Below are positions 1-14,300 of a stretch of 64,000 nt of DNA, one piece after another. The translations under genes were made by a program, and so were the position numbers. How positions within the stretch are numbered: position 1 is the first letter of the stretch; every line of letters begins with the position of its first letter. The notes beneath the pieces are model-generated. The model ran no database searches, was not told the origin of the DNA, and saw only the letters and a program-made list of their open reading frames with translations. Origin of the DNA: Dromaius novaehollandiae (taxonomy: Eukaryota; Chordata; Aves; Casuariiformes; Dromaiidae); assembly GCF_036370855.1 (NCBI RefSeq), contig NC_088117.1, positions 9,610,001 to 9,674,000 on the forward strand, written 5' to 3'.

Positions 1-1940
1 AAAGCTTGTGAAAAATTAAACTCGACGGATTCAAACTGTCCTATTTCCACTTCAAAAGAGAAGAGGCACTGAGCTCTTCCCAACTTATCTTCAAACGCCC
101 AGCACCCTAGAAAGTTTCTTTAAAAAAAATAAAGTCTCTAGTTCCCCCAAGCACTGTACCCGTTACTGTAGCTGCTGTCTCTCCCTCTTCTAATTATACC
201 CATGTGAGTCTATTAATCAACTTGTAAATTATTTAGAGAGCCATGCGCTGTCTTCAGCTAGTACAAACACACTGCATGCAAAGACTTGCTGAAAACCAAT
301 GGAGCTCCCAAAGGGTCTCTCTCCGATGTTCAGACAGCTTGCAGCTCGCCAGTACAGCACTGTTAAAAACAAGAAATAACACTAAGCTTACCTCCTCAGA
401 TATAAAGATTTACTCAGCCTTTCAACTCTGAAACTCTTTGCAAGTTTTTAACAAAGAGGAAGCTACTCTATTGTCAAATCTTTACTTCACACTTAGTGAT
501 GAGAATATTAATTTGATGTCAAAAAAAAAAGAAACCAAGTGCTTCAGTGAGGCTGTGATCGCAATCACCAGGGGACCCCAACTTTCAGAGGCTACACCAA
601 AAAGCACCCCTTTAAAACCATTCCAGTTTAAAATAAGGGGAAAATCTACATTTGTACAGTAATAGTTTTTATTAGAAAATAGGAGAAATTAGGGAATTCC
701 AGATTTTACCCCCCCACATGCAGAATGCCATTGGGGACACCTTCAGATATTACTACTTAAAAAATAGAAAAAGGAAGGGGGGAAAAACAACACAGATTGT
801 GTGTGTTCAACTCTAACAGGCTGCAAACAGTGGGATGTTATCTGTCTTCTATGAATCAGCTCTCTCTACCACCTGAATCTTCATTTTGGAGGAGAAAACC
901 ATTACCCAAACTAATAGCAGTTCTCCCAGCTGAAAAGCAGAATCTTACTTTTTGGGGGTGTTTTTTCCCCCCGCACTTCATGATGGTTTCCTGCCCTTTC
1001 ATTTTTCTTGGCTCCATTTACTGCAGCTTTGCAAACAGATATATTAATTAGCACTAATCACTTCATGCTATTTCACCATGAAGACATGGAAAAATTCAAC
1101 AGAATGACATGCAAATTTCTTTTCATTTGACTGATAACCCATCCTATTCTTGTGATGACCCCAGTGCCAAAATGCTGCCACTTGTATTTTCATTAATGAA
1201 ATGCAAAGATCTCACGGGGCAAATGGCAGGGACTTAAAAAGAAAAAAAATGCTTCTTGCAGTTTATGTTCTCTGGGGGTATCAAATTTTAAGGGACACCT
1301 TAAAAATGGTGATCATAGATATTGCAGATGCAGCACTAAATTAATGTGGGCCCATGATCTCAGTGAGACGGGTCCAGGATGCAATCTAGCCCTCCTCCGA
1401 ATTACCGTGATCCGGGGACACAAACTCTACACGAAGGTCTTCATCAAGCCAATGGGTCCGTGAATGGCCTACCTACATGGGCACCATGTGTCCACATCCT
1501 GAAATGCCAGAAGGGGAGGACCAGTCTACGGAGCAGTCTTTTCGCAGCATTTCAGAAGGAATCAAAATGAGTGAATTGATTTATGTCAGTTCTCTTGCAG
1601 CCTGGGGGGGTTTTGGACGCTAAGCTAGCTTCTTGCTCCAAACAGGAAGGATTCTTTCTGGCTGCCGAAGCGAACAGAACGTGGTAAATCTTGCCACGGC
1701 ATTAGCACTACTGAACAAGAGATAGAATGAGAGTTGAAATTGAAATTTAACATGGTAAACTGGTAACAAATTCCATTTTTTTTGCCCAGAGTAAATTCAG
1801 CAATAATTGCCCAGTACTCAGTGAAAACTGCAGTATCCTAAAGGAAAAGTCAGTGCATTTCATTGTCCAAAGAAGAACTCTGTTCTCTGTGTCCACAGAA
1901 AGCAGTCAGGTTGCTGAACTTTTCACTGAAAACATATTTT

Positions 1941-1962
1941 TAAATATATATATATATATTTA
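1941..1962. repeat. Palindromic TA microsatellite
   Basis: A perfect 22-bp palindrome made of TAAA, an alternating AT core and TTTA. It is a simple repeat in non-coding sequence. Confidence 0.8.
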
Positions 1963-3870
1963 AATATACCAACTGTAGAATAGGATGGCCTGGGAATTTA
2001 AAAATTAATGGGCTCAAGGATATCTACACTGCCTTCATTAAGCAAAATAAATCACCCAAACACAAAATGGAGGAGTCTGATAAAGCAAGCGCGAGCATCT
2101 TCAGGAGAGAGTGAACACTGGAAAATGGGAAGGCACTGAGTTTCCTTCTGTGGTGAATAATAGAACTGGCTGGGCTCTTCTTGAGATGTAGTATGTACAA
2201 AGAAGCCATACAGGAAAAAACAATACAAAGAATGTTTGTGAATCCTAAAAACTAGAAATCTGAGTAAGTCAACCAGAACTAGAACAGAATAGATAAGGGA
2301 CAGCTGCAATAACTCAATAAAAGGTTAGCTCTGAACAAGCTAGTTTTTATGCCTTTTTATGACACCACAACGTATCATGTTGGCACATCCTAAATGACTT
2401 TAACTATATGCAATCAGTTGTGCCCACAGGAAGGGAAACCATACCGAGATCAGTCCCCAAGGCAATCATTTTAAGAATATATGAGGCATACCTCAAGCTT
2501 TTATGACACTAGTTTGATTTTGACTGGTGATAATTTGAGAGCCACATTTCTCATGGTCTGTCCTTGGTACCAGGGTATTGCACTGTGATGATACCACCTG
2601 CGTGATTCCTCGCCCAGAGGAAGGACTAAGCTTGCTTGGTACATAACTAGAAATGCAAGGAAATTTTTCGTCAAGTTGTAGCTGCTTTTCCAGTTAGAAA
2701 CATTGTCTGTTACTGGCTAAATTAGCTCTATTCAAATGTGATTTTCTTGAGACTGTAGGTAGTCAATAATAATGCAAGAATCTGTTAATGCAATCTGTAA
2801 TAATGCAATCTCTGTTCTAACCTGGTTGTGACTCTGTACCAAGACAGCAAAGACTCTTTGCCCATCTTTCCTCCTCAGCGCACTATGTTCTTTCATTTTC
2901 TCCAAGGCTTTTTGTGAGGGCAGTAATGAATTCTTGTTAGTGTTTACTAATGTAAATTCATTCTTTGTTATCCCTGGGAGAGGAGGATTAGCAAAATGAC
3001 AGAACTTATTATTTCTGGTATTGCTATATAATATTTATTTTTATTCAGCCCTTAATTTTGTAGTATGTCCCACCAAATAAAATATATGTGCATATAAACA
3101 AAAACTAAGAGAGAATTTTTTAGCACAATGTGCAGAAATATAATTATGACTCCCATTAACATTCAGAAGCACTGTACAGCTTTATCCTTGCATGTTATAT
3201 CAAAAAAATCATCTAAATTTGAAATAATTTCTAATTTGGGGAAGAAAGGAATTACAACTTCAATTTCATTTTCCTGAAGTAAAAATAGCTCCCTTGGACT
3301 AAGAACACGTATATTTTTAGGACGGGATAAACATTACAGTCTGTGAAATTATTTCACCCTACTGGGAACGCTTCCAGTACCTCCTGTAAGGAACCTTAAT
3401 AGCTAAGATGAAATTTGTAAAATACGCACAGAGCACACGTTTGGTAAAGCTCTTAAAGGACTTATCTTTGAAAATATAGATCATCCAAGCTCCCATCTCA
3501 GCCACAAATGCAATCTAGAGAGGGAGGTATTTACAGTGGCTGGCCTCTGCTCTGCAGGGGTGAGGAGAAAGTGAAATCATAGTATACACGTAAGATTCCC
3601 AAATCCATGGGTACCATGAAAAAGATACAAGTCCTAAGCCTAAAAGCACCTCGGCACGTGAGCTAGACGGCATGCACAAGTAGCGGCATTCCGGTCAAGC
3701 AGACTACACATATACAGAAGTTATTCCCATACATAAAAGCCTAGGATATGTTGTGACTAATATACACACCGATCTCTTGCCTTGACTTAAACAGGCATTC
3801 CAGCCAGCAGAATCTCTAAATCCAATCTTTCTGGAGGCCTCTCCTAGAAACAGCAGCCAGGAGCCATTAA

Positions 3871-4012
3871 CCCACGAGCGAACGCAGCCGCAGGTGCTGA
3901 GAGCCCAGCACCGGTTGCTCTCTGTGCCCGTGCCGCAGAGGACCCAGCCGCTCTCGCTCGCTCAGGCCGGACGGAGCCACGCTTTCCCTTCGGCGGTCCC
4001 CCCGCCGCTTCC
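3871..4012. promoter_or_regulatory. CpG-rich pocket inside the AK8 tail region
   Basis: About 17 CpG dinucleotides fall in roughly 140 bp, in an otherwise AT-rich, CpG-poor stretch. It could be a small CpG island serving an unannotated transcript or an intronic enhancer. No coding frame with a recognisable product crosses it. Confidence 0.3.
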
Positions 4013-4699
4013 CCATCCCAGCAGTATGGTGGCTGCCACAGAATATTATTGCATTAAACCAGCTGAGTTACAGTACTAGGAATAAGTATAATCCATTCAC
4101 TAGAGATGAAGTTGAGAGTTAAAAAGTATTATTGTGTCGCTTGACAAAGTGACTGACAGAGGGACAGAATACCCGGAGCTGCTGGCTGCCACAGGTCTTT
4201 CTGAAATGCTTAGAAAAGTACTGAGTCTCTTGGTATGGTACTAAGGGAACCTCAGTTAATTTTACTGGCTCATTTTTCAGATATGTGTAATTCAGTCTCA
4301 GAATTAAGCTATTGTGCAAAAAAGGGGGGCTTTCTCAGCTTTTCACCTCACCACATGGCTAACCTTGCCAAAAATAAAAGACGACAAAGATTTTTCTTTG
4401 CTCCGAGAGGTCTGCTCGAAATTCCAGTAATACTGAAGCTTAACCGAGATTTCTCTGTCTCCAGCAAAAGTGACTCCCTATATGTGTCTCTTTGGTAACC
4501 ATTTGGTCTATTGCCAGAAACAGGACTGACAGCTCCTCTCCCAAGCCACTGTAATTTGGCAAAATAAACATTCTTCCACCCTACTGAAATACAACTTATC
4601 CTGCAGAACTACAGATCTTTTTTGATATTTAATTTCTACCACACAGAGAGAGACATCCTTGTGCAAGACAACTAACAAACGTGTAAGTTTAAGTTGCTG

Positions 4700-4745
4700 C
4701 CCTAAGGAGCTTACAGTATTTATGATCCATCTGAAATCACTGGGG
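4700..4745. repeat. Relic of an ancient interspersed repeat (GAGCTTACAGT-type)
   Basis: The motif CCCTAAGGAGCTTACAGT resembles the CCCAAGGAGCTTACAATCT segment seen in many old amniote repeat copies. Related segments occur near 30,100 and 54,895. The family name is uncertain. Confidence 0.3.
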
Positions 4746-5267
4746 AGACTTCCAAAAGCAACATATGCTTAGGTATTCTTTATGGTAGTCCCTCCTACCA
4801 CCAAAAATGCTGATAGAAACAAAGTACATAGAAACTACAGTAGCATTTTATAAGTTAAAATACACATATAAAAGCAGACAGTCTTTATTTTAGCTCACTT
4901 GAAATTAAAATAAAAATGAAATATGATACTATGCTTTAAAAAGCAGTTTAAACATTTTTAAGTACACATATATCAGAATTCTGATTTTGATATAGAGATT
5001 AAAAAGCATGGAATTCAAATTTTGGGATGTGAAAAAACAATGAATTTCATTTAACAGTGAACTATTTGTTGCGAAGAAATCAGAGAGCTAAAAAAAATCT
5101 AACTTCAGCTCACCGTGCTATAAGTCATCTAACGAAATGGAATTAATCAGCTTTCTGACTACTCTAATGTAACTTAGATTAGAATCTGACCAAGAAAATT
5201 TCACTCACAATTTATTTTTTCCCACAACTCTATAGCTACAGTGCAACGAAACAAAAACATGCCCTAC

Positions 5268-5357
5268 CTGGGCATCCCTTGTCAAAATAAGTCTTAACGA
5301 GTTCTCCAAGTTTTGTCTTGTCTGCAACAGCTTCCTTTAGCAGTTGCCCACAGCAAA
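5268..5357 (-). CDS. AK8: AK8 coding exon 10 (NMP-binding region, domain 2)
   Basis: It encodes [20 protein letters not shown] then [10 protein letters not shown], matching human [20 protein letters not shown]. It is the last AK8 exon I can support here. The donor is CCCAG|GTAGGG and the exon ends in phase 1. The next exon should begin with residues like PDxLL, but I did not find it downstream. Confidence 0.92.
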
Positions 5358-8300
5358 CTAAGAGGAAGGAAGAACAAAAAGACACAAGGTTAAATTTTAA
5401 AAAGGAAGCAAGAAAGAAAAGAAAAAAAAAACCCAGAAGCTGCATACTGGAATAAGGTCACTGAATAAAATAAAAGTTGTAGGTTTTTTGGGTTTGTTGA
5501 TGGGATTTTTTTGGGGGGGGAGGCAAGCAGAGCAGAAAGCAAAGAGACTGAGCAGGGGAGAATACTGAATAAAAAAGAATACATTTGGCAAAGAACATAT
5601 TAAAAACAGAGAGAGAAAGAGACTAATCAAATATGTTACTGAAATAATAACTCAAGGGATTGCTAGTGGTTTTCACTTTTTATAAACTTTTAATTGCTGA
5701 ATAAAGTTACACCTGCTGAACAGCATCTGAACTGCACTGTTGGAGATGCAGGATAATATGCAATTCAAGGAAGTGACTCCTTGGATCATTTAATGATCAT
5801 GTAAGAATTATATTTAAAAAACTGTGCTAATGCAATATTATCATTGACTTCAAATACACAGAACACCAGGAGATCTAGATTTAAAGTTCCAGTCAGGACA
5901 GTTGTACATGAACTAATGCTATTTTGGTATTGTACAGCACTTTTTGACTAGACAAAGCCACTGAGTCTTACTGTCCCATATGAGTTAGCTACGACAGTAT
6001 TCATCCTCATTTTACAAATAAGGAATTAAGGCATGGAGGGGTTGCATAACATCAGAAGAGGCAGGGAGAGTCTGCACAACATCACAAAAAGTCCTAATTC
6101 CAACTCAGTTTTGCTTAATATTATATAACAATAATGCTGTACATTATTGCATGACCTTTCAATTAATAACCATAAATTGATTTCCCCCTTTCTGAAATCA
6201 ACAGCACTACTGACTTTAACTGAAAAAGAATCAAGCACTTGCATCTGTTTTATCACTGTTTATCACATTCTTCAGCACGCAGGAGTAAAAATACACTACA
6301 AGAACATTTCCTGAGCAAAGTTGAACAAGTTTAGTGTTTGAGTGACAAGGAATGAACACAAATATTAATAGTCACTACTTTTCCCAGAGAAGCAAACTCA
6401 TATTCACAGAAAATGGTCTAACTATGTAACAGAAATTGTGTATAGACCCCAACTTAGGACAACAAATATGTTTATGCTTAAATTCTACCCAATTTGTGAG
6501 AATATTTAAATATAGGATTAAACTTTTAAGCCTATGTTTCAATCCCAATGGCCTAACTGGAAATTAGGCATATGCTGAAGTACTGTTCTGAAAAGGATGT
6601 CCTTCCAGCTCTGTTTTAAATATGTAATTCTTGTAATAATTGGTTTACAGTATATTCACAATGAAATTCAGCATATGGATGAAGCAGTGGTAATAGTATT
6701 TAGTAAAGAGAGCAGCAGCTGTTTTATACCGTAGTTGCTTAAAAAAATAAAATGCAAATTTTGACCTAGATGAAAATACTACATCAAACTTACAGTTTCA
6801 GAAATATAGTTCAGAAAAGGTATTCAGAAACACAAGAGAACAGTAATCTTTAACACAGCTAACAGTTTTCTTTAATACATTGTAACAGACACATTTCATT
6901 TTTAATTAAGCCAATTATATAACTCTTAAAAATATGTCTTTGAAAAAATCTTTAATTTTTAATATGTAATGATAAAACACAGCAATATTAAAACATCTGA
7001 TAGCATAAAAGTTCTATCAGTTTTATTTGTGGTTTTCAGTATTGTAATGTGGATTAAAATAAATTTACTCTGTTCAAGTGTACTGGATATTTTAGTCATT
7101 TAGTATTTTTGAAACACTAAAATAATGATAAATACTTAAAATACAATAATACTAAACCTAGACCCCTGACTGATAGATAGACAGTTTCAGAATTGTTTCC
7201 ATCCCCTGAGTGGAACTGCAAAAACTAAACATCTAACCATTAGTTGGAATGATCGTATGGAAAGCATATACCCCATTTTGAAGGTTTCCAGTTTAAATTT
7301 GAAAATTATTTATTTTCTGAGCAGCTCTACTAAATATGTAACTGAAAACAACAGAGCTCACATCCTGAAGTTATTATTCACTGGTAAAGCCAAAGCCAGG
7401 TTCAGTGAATTCTTTTGCTTGACTTCCCCGGGAGTTCAGGGAAGACACCGAAGGACTGGCTACATCACTATGGACAGAATTAGTTCCACTAATTAAAGAA
7501 TCCTCCCAACACAAAAAAACACTATCTACTTAATTCTTATTTTTTTCATTTGATATGCATTGAGAGAATACTAATGAAATTAACTTACATTTTACTTAAC
7601 AAAGAGGATATGGCTAATCATCAGATTTTACAGACATTAGACATTTGCTTAAAATAATTTATGGCTACTCCAGTATTAGAAGACACTATAGAAAACAGAC
7701 ACAAATTGCATTGATCCTAGCACCCTCCTGGGTGTTAATATCATAGCATTTTTTAACATCAGCATGTACCACCATGAACAAGCCTCATGTAGCATTTTCT
7801 GGGCCTCCCTTATGAAAAAAAGAGAATGTACATTTTGATAATTGTTTCCTTTTCTAATACATTATTTTAGAAGCATGGAATCTAAGAGTCTTCCTTATAG
7901 TTCAGAGCAAATTCTCTTTTAAAAAAAATGCCTCAATTTTGGCCAGACAGCTGAAATTGCAAAGACATTATTCATGATCCACTGATACAATGAAGAATTC
8001 AGAGCACAACACGAATGTAACACATGAAAAACTACTGATCTAAAGAGTATAAAAAATGATGACTAAAAAAATGTTAGAGCTGGTTTGTCACAGAATATAT
8101 GTTTTATTGGTTTATATTTCTTCACTGAAATACTTTTCAGACCCCTCAAAAATTTGACATCCACAGTGATGGTCTAACAGAGAAATTTTATGTGCAAGAA
8201 AGAAAGACAGCAAAAGATAAATGATCAAAAAGAAAGAAAAGGGGGAATTGAGCAAAGTGCATATTTACTGAGAACTTACTGTTGACAATGCCGTATTTCT

Positions 8301-11300
8301 GAGCTATTAGAGCTGCCTGCAGGCTCTTCCCACTGCCTGGGGGTCCACAAAAGAGAATCCGTGGTGTAAAGGGGGCAGCTGATCGGTGCCGTGTTTGGAC
8401 ATAGGTGAGAGCTATAACATGACAGGAAGACAAGAAATGCAGTTTATAACCTATTGCCTTTTTTTAAAAAAAGAACACATTGATTAACTTCTCTCTCTTT
8501 TTTTAAAGGTTGTTATGATCATCATTTATTTCACCACTGAAACATCTTGAGACTCCAACCAAAATCAAGACTGCTAAAACTGTAATGTCAGCAACTTACA
8601 ATGAGAAGCACTTTAGAAATCTTACTGTCATTACACTCATATACTGTCTTTCATCAGTACATGTCAAACCATTTTAAAGAGTGGATTCAATTAATAATTG
8701 CTCTTTTACCATGTTGTTTTTAGCAGAAGTCATTTTTGCTTGATGGCTACAATTTTACCATGTAAATTATAGAGGGAGATAATTACCCTTAATACTTTCT
8801 ACAGCCTCTGAACCAAATATTTAAGTGTAAAAACTCAGAATGTTAAATTCATATGACATTTACCCATTTTTTTATGTGATTAGCAGACTCCTCATCACAA
8901 TATATGTATTTGTAGTAGAGTATGACATAACACAATAGAGCATTGACAACATAAAACTGAGAATGATTTTATTCTTTTGTCCACCATTTTTCCATAAAGT
9001 GTAAAAGCCATTTGATATTTTCAGTCTGATTCTACACTGTTTGCTGGACAATATTGTTTCATCTGTGTTTTCTAATGCATAGGAAATACTACGTTCACAT
9101 CAGTCTATGGACTCCAACAGCTTCCAAAAGACCACAGACCATGTAAAGCATAATCAGAATTGCTGCATGATACAGATCTGAACTTCGTTACGGTCTCAAA
9201 AGAGAACCTGGTAGACTAGCAAGAAGCTAAAGTAAGGTGTGGCTTGACAGTGAGGATGAACTCTGATCATAGTTGGACGCAGAACACTCTTACACTCCAT
9301 GCCCCTTTTGCTAACAACAGCGGTGAAAAGAGCAGCTCAAGCCTCAGCCCAAGCTATGTTAGCTTTCCTTACACATTCTTTTGCAAGTTGCTGGCCAAGG
9401 CTAAAAGCCATGCCACTGCATCTTGACTGCCATTTTTACCCGTGATTCAAGATAGCGTAGGCACACCTATACATGCTTCAATTTCCTCTGTAATTGCAGT
9501 GGATACAATTAAATTTAGCCCAAATATCTTAAATCATAAATTAAATAAAAGAGTCTATAGACTAAATAGTCCTTGTAATAAAATGATACTACAGTCTAAC
9601 AAAACAGGGACAGGATTAGACATCAATGTTTGTATGAACTGCAATACCATATTAAAAAAGCACAAGGATCAGTATTTTAACAACCATTTTTAACACTGCT
9701 ATATACTAACAATTCTTCTACGGACCCTCTCCTAGGCATACTTCCAGATCGTTATGAAATCTCTGTAAGAAAGGAGCAGCTCCAGCAAACTCCACTTCTG
9801 CTATTTCTAGAGAGTGAACTGGAGTATGGAGGATTTAACTCAAACTGCAACCACATGGGATCCTGCACATCTCTTACTCCAGCACCACAAGCTGTGCTGG
9901 GATACTATACTGTACAGCTGACTCTGATGTCACTTATCCTAGCACAAATCAGTAATTCCATTAAAATTTAAGAGATTACAAAACATTATATTTGTATGAA
10001 ACAGTCAATTATAATCTTAACACAGATGCTCTCTTAATTGTTTTTAATCTCTTACCTGTAGGAACAAGAATGCATTAAAAAAATTGAAAATCACAACAGA
10101 AAATAGTCTGTTGGCTGCATAACTTGTCCAAAAACAAATATCAGCTAACCAAGGAGTGCTCTAGTTATTCTGAACATTTTCCATAACCAAGTGTATTGAA
10201 AAGCACAAACATTACAGGCAAAGCACCCTGCTTACAAATGATGCTTAATTTGCAGTAAATAACCAAGTTAATTAGGAGTAATGATCCCCTAGACAGTCTC
10301 CACATCTAATTATTCTTAAAAAAAAAAAAAAAAAACTGGCTGCTTGATGCACTGCAGAAAAAAGATCTAGAGAGGATTTTTTCATTCCAATTTTCAATTT
10401 ATCTCACTACATTATTAATTAATAATAATTAATATTCAGGCACTCACATTTTTATTTACAATTCAAGGCATGAATTCTTTATGAATGATGATATGAACTT
10501 TTAAATTTAATTAAGTAATTTAGAGGTAATTAATGTGTAAATTCAGATTATAAACTTCCTACTTGTTTATCTTAAAAGTGCAGCACTTGTCATTAAAAAA
10601 AAGACCTTTTTGAGATGCAAAATTACTGGGATATATCAGATCATCTACAGACTGACAGCTATGAAGTACATTATCAGTTGGTCTTTCTGGCAGTTTACTT
10701 ATTTTATTCTTGAAGAATCAACATTAAAAGTCAGATTGCATTAAAGTCAAGCAAAGGCAAACAAGAATTGTTGAAAAGAAAAGCTACCAGCACAAACAGT
10801 TTTTAAATAATGAAATGTTACCAGCTTTGAACTACTCCTGCTTCTTGTTATCAGACTTGTGGAAGGTACTAGCCATATGGGAGACTAAGAGTAGAGCCAC
10901 GATGCAGCCTTTCAGGAGCGTCTCTCACAGAAGTAATGGTGACATTTACTCTACTGAGTCAACTATCCCTTGTCAGGATTGTGAAACTAAGACTTCCCAG
11001 TTATTTGCATTTACTCTAGTCCTGTAAAATAATTATCAGGAACAGCCCAGACTCTGTATTAGAAAGAACACAACTCAATGGGGAGCTATCAGGCTTGACT
11101 AATCCTATTTCCATGAACTGTCTCTAAGGGCTAGGAACTACCTTTCAGATAAGAGTTTATCAACTATCAAATCTGCCATAAAGGTACATATTTACCCTGT
11201 GATAGGACATCCATGCAAGGCTGGTCTGCATTGATTGATTTCAGAAATTTTTGGTAGGTCTGGAAAACTCCAGGAAAGTTTCTATGATACTCCAGCAGCT

Positions 11301-14300
11301 TCTCTGACGTCTCTTGTTCAGATATATCTTCTGGCTTCACCAAACGCTGCTGCACTAGAGGGTCACTTGGCCAGTCAAAGGTCGTATGGTACACCTCTAG
11401 AAGTGAGACACTGGTTAGGAACCAAGAGGATGATTTAATAGGTCTTGTTCAGTTCCAAAGTTTTCCTAAGCAATATCAAAGTCTAAGTGTAAGGCTTATG
11501 CTGTGGCACAAGCGATTACCTGTGCACTCCCCTTGTTACTTATGCTTACAGCTGACTATTACTCAGCAGATATACAGAAAGAAAGTGGCCAAGATAACTG
11601 GCCACCCCTGTAGCCAAGACAGCATGATGCGTTCCTCAATAGGGAGCATGCATTTCCTTGTATACGCTGCAATCTCTATTGCAGAGCTGCACATACATGG
11701 TTCAAACAAGCCTTTTAGCAGAAGCAGTAGCAGTAATGATGTTTTTTGCTTTTGCCAAATGATATGAATGTGCTTTACAAGCACTAATGAGCTACTTCTT
11801 AGATAGAAGGGCGGTATCCTTAGCCTTCTTTTTCAAATCAGTAACGCAAGTCAAGCAACGACTTACCACCACAGAGAAAGAGCTGGGAACTGGGGATAGT
11901 TCTCCAAACTCTTAGACTGAACCTTAACCAAGGCCTTTTACAAGCAAATCTCCTTTATTGCAAATAAAAGCCATTCCTTTAGTTAACAACATCCTTTCTA
12001 ATTGTGCTCCTAAAACATCCGACATGTTTTTTTAACCGAGCAATGTTACGATTTTATTTCCTGCTGGGAGACTGCTAGAGATAGTGAACAGAGAATTTGG
12101 AACTAAGTCTATTTGATAGTCATTCAATGGAAGATATGTGAAAGCAAACTGCCCCTCAGAATAAATCAGAATCTAGCAAAGATGCATGGCAAAATATAAG
12201 TTCATATGGAGAGATTTAACCTTCAAGTATTCTGTGCTGCAATAGCCTACTGTTTGCAGGCCCAATACCAACCTTTACATTGTCCTGTATTTTATTGTCA
12301 CAGAAAATAAGATACTGTTGACATACACCTTCTCCAAACAGTTTATAATTATAAATTCCTACTGTTTCTTAGAGGGGTATGATTTAAATTTTAATCCCAT
12401 TGATATTACAGTGCTTCTGGGACCAAGTAACACTCCAGTTACTAGTGGAGATCAGGAACAAATGCATACTGCACCTTCTGTGAAGGGATCGAGCCTTTTC
12501 CCACTGATCCGCTCAATCAGTACAGAGTCTGGAGCATAAAGCACAACTAGGCACCAAAAAGAAAAAAACAGAAAGAAGCGTAGCTTTTGTTAGTTACTTG
12601 CTTTATTTCCTCTAACTGTTTTGATGAATCCTGGTATTAAGGATGAATGAAAGTATTTCAAGCACATTTGTCTCCATTTGTCTTGTTTTCCTAATTTCCC
12701 ATTATTCTACTTGCAAATACTTGATTTTACTTTTAATCAGAATTTTCCTCCACCTGCTGAACAGTATACTGGCTGACCCAGTCATCCATACCAATTAAGA
12801 AAGTATGGTTACATTCTATCCAGATGGAGTCCAGGCTAGAAGTCTAGGTTAGAAGCATCCACAGGTCACTCAGTCTGAGTCTCTTCTACACCACAAGCAG
12901 TTACTTCTCACCCAAATACTTCTGTAGTGAGACCAGTGAAACATATTTTTGGTTAACCTCACAGAAAAGTGTCCAAGCTGGACTAGAAAGAATCAAAAGA
13001 TGGAGAATTTATCACTTCCCTGGATTGTTTTTTCGCTCATCATCCTCACAGTTAAATATTGTAATTTAATTTCTCTTTTCAATGTATTTGATTACAGGTT
13101 TCAGACACAAGTTCTTCTTACGACTTTCTCCACCATATCAAACAGCTCTTTTGGGCACTTTTCTCCCTATTAAGGTACTCATATACCGTAAATTATATCT
13201 CCTCTTAATCTTCTTTTTGATTAACTAGACAGACCGCACTTTAAGATTCTCATTCAGATCTTGGTTGCACAGATAAAACTGTGAGCAAAACTTGACTTCA
13301 GATGTTATTAGCTATATGAAAAATACATGCAAGTACTAGACATTAAACATTTTTTTCCTAACTCTATTGCAGTGATTCTGAATTCTTCATTAATAGTGGA
13401 ATCTCATCCAAATCAAATCTGAAGTGACAATTCAACAAGTTTGCTAACATTCTGGCAAGTTCATGATCCACTGGCAAGCTCTACTTTTATCATTTTATGC
13501 TGTATTCCACACAACTGTAATTGTTTCTTATGTTGCAAGTAGGTTTTCTAACTGTTAATTTGGGACAACTGGCAGTTCTAGTTGGTGAGGGCAGCTGTCA
13601 AGGTCTTGTCTATCAGCACTTTGCCACCGAAGAAATGTTCCTCTCAAATTAAGCCACGCTCCATCCATACTCAGAAGAATCAAGCTTAAAACCAAGATGT
13701 TTCTATTTTACTCGGTGGAGAAAAGTTTGCTAGGTTTGTATTTTTTAATTCAACAGAAGAAAGAATTTGGATTCAGGGGATAAGAAATTGATTTGTTCTG
13801 AGGATCACTAAAAGCAGATTTCTAGAGACTGATGTCGGAGCAAATTTGGACCCACTCCTAGGATAGAAGCAAAACTACGTCTAACTGCTCAGAGACACTT
13901 GCTGAAGTGGTCTTGAATTTACAGAACTCTAACGTGTAAGAAGACAAGGGTTTATGTGGAGAGGGCAAGATTTAAAGTCTAACAGGTTAACTCAAGTCCT
14001 TCAATGAATCTGAACCATTCTGAAACATCATTTTACTGTCTAGCGACTCTGGTGTCTTCAGGACATGTACTGAAATTATTATTTAGGATGTTCAGATAAA
14101 AATGCTTCGAGGCTTTCACCTACTGGCCACAATCACACGTGAACCTTGTACTGCTTACCAACATGCGTAGGAATGATGCCAGATGATTGCAGCATCCATG
14201 CCTGCTCCTGGTTTTCAGGGAAGCCTTCCAAAATCCAACCCTATTGAACAAAAGCATGAAGCAGTTATTGATCCTGGAACAGGAAATACACAGGAAAAAA

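Larger units (their letters stand above)
1..5267. other. AK8 intron 10 or 3' region, no exon found
   Basis: This is AT-rich non-coding sequence left of the last recognised AK8 exon. I looked on the minus strand for the expected DCIxKGWxLHG, RIDPVTGERYH and YKPPP segments and found none. It holds a palindromic TA tract (1941-1962), a CpG-rich pocket (3871-4012) and an old repeat relic near 4700. Otherwise I see nothing in it. Confidence 0.6.

Noticed and set aside
1379-1400. Possible AK8 exon-11 match (LDCI on the minus strand)
   Set aside because: Only four residues fit, the context before and after does not, and no GT-AG boundaries fit the required phase.
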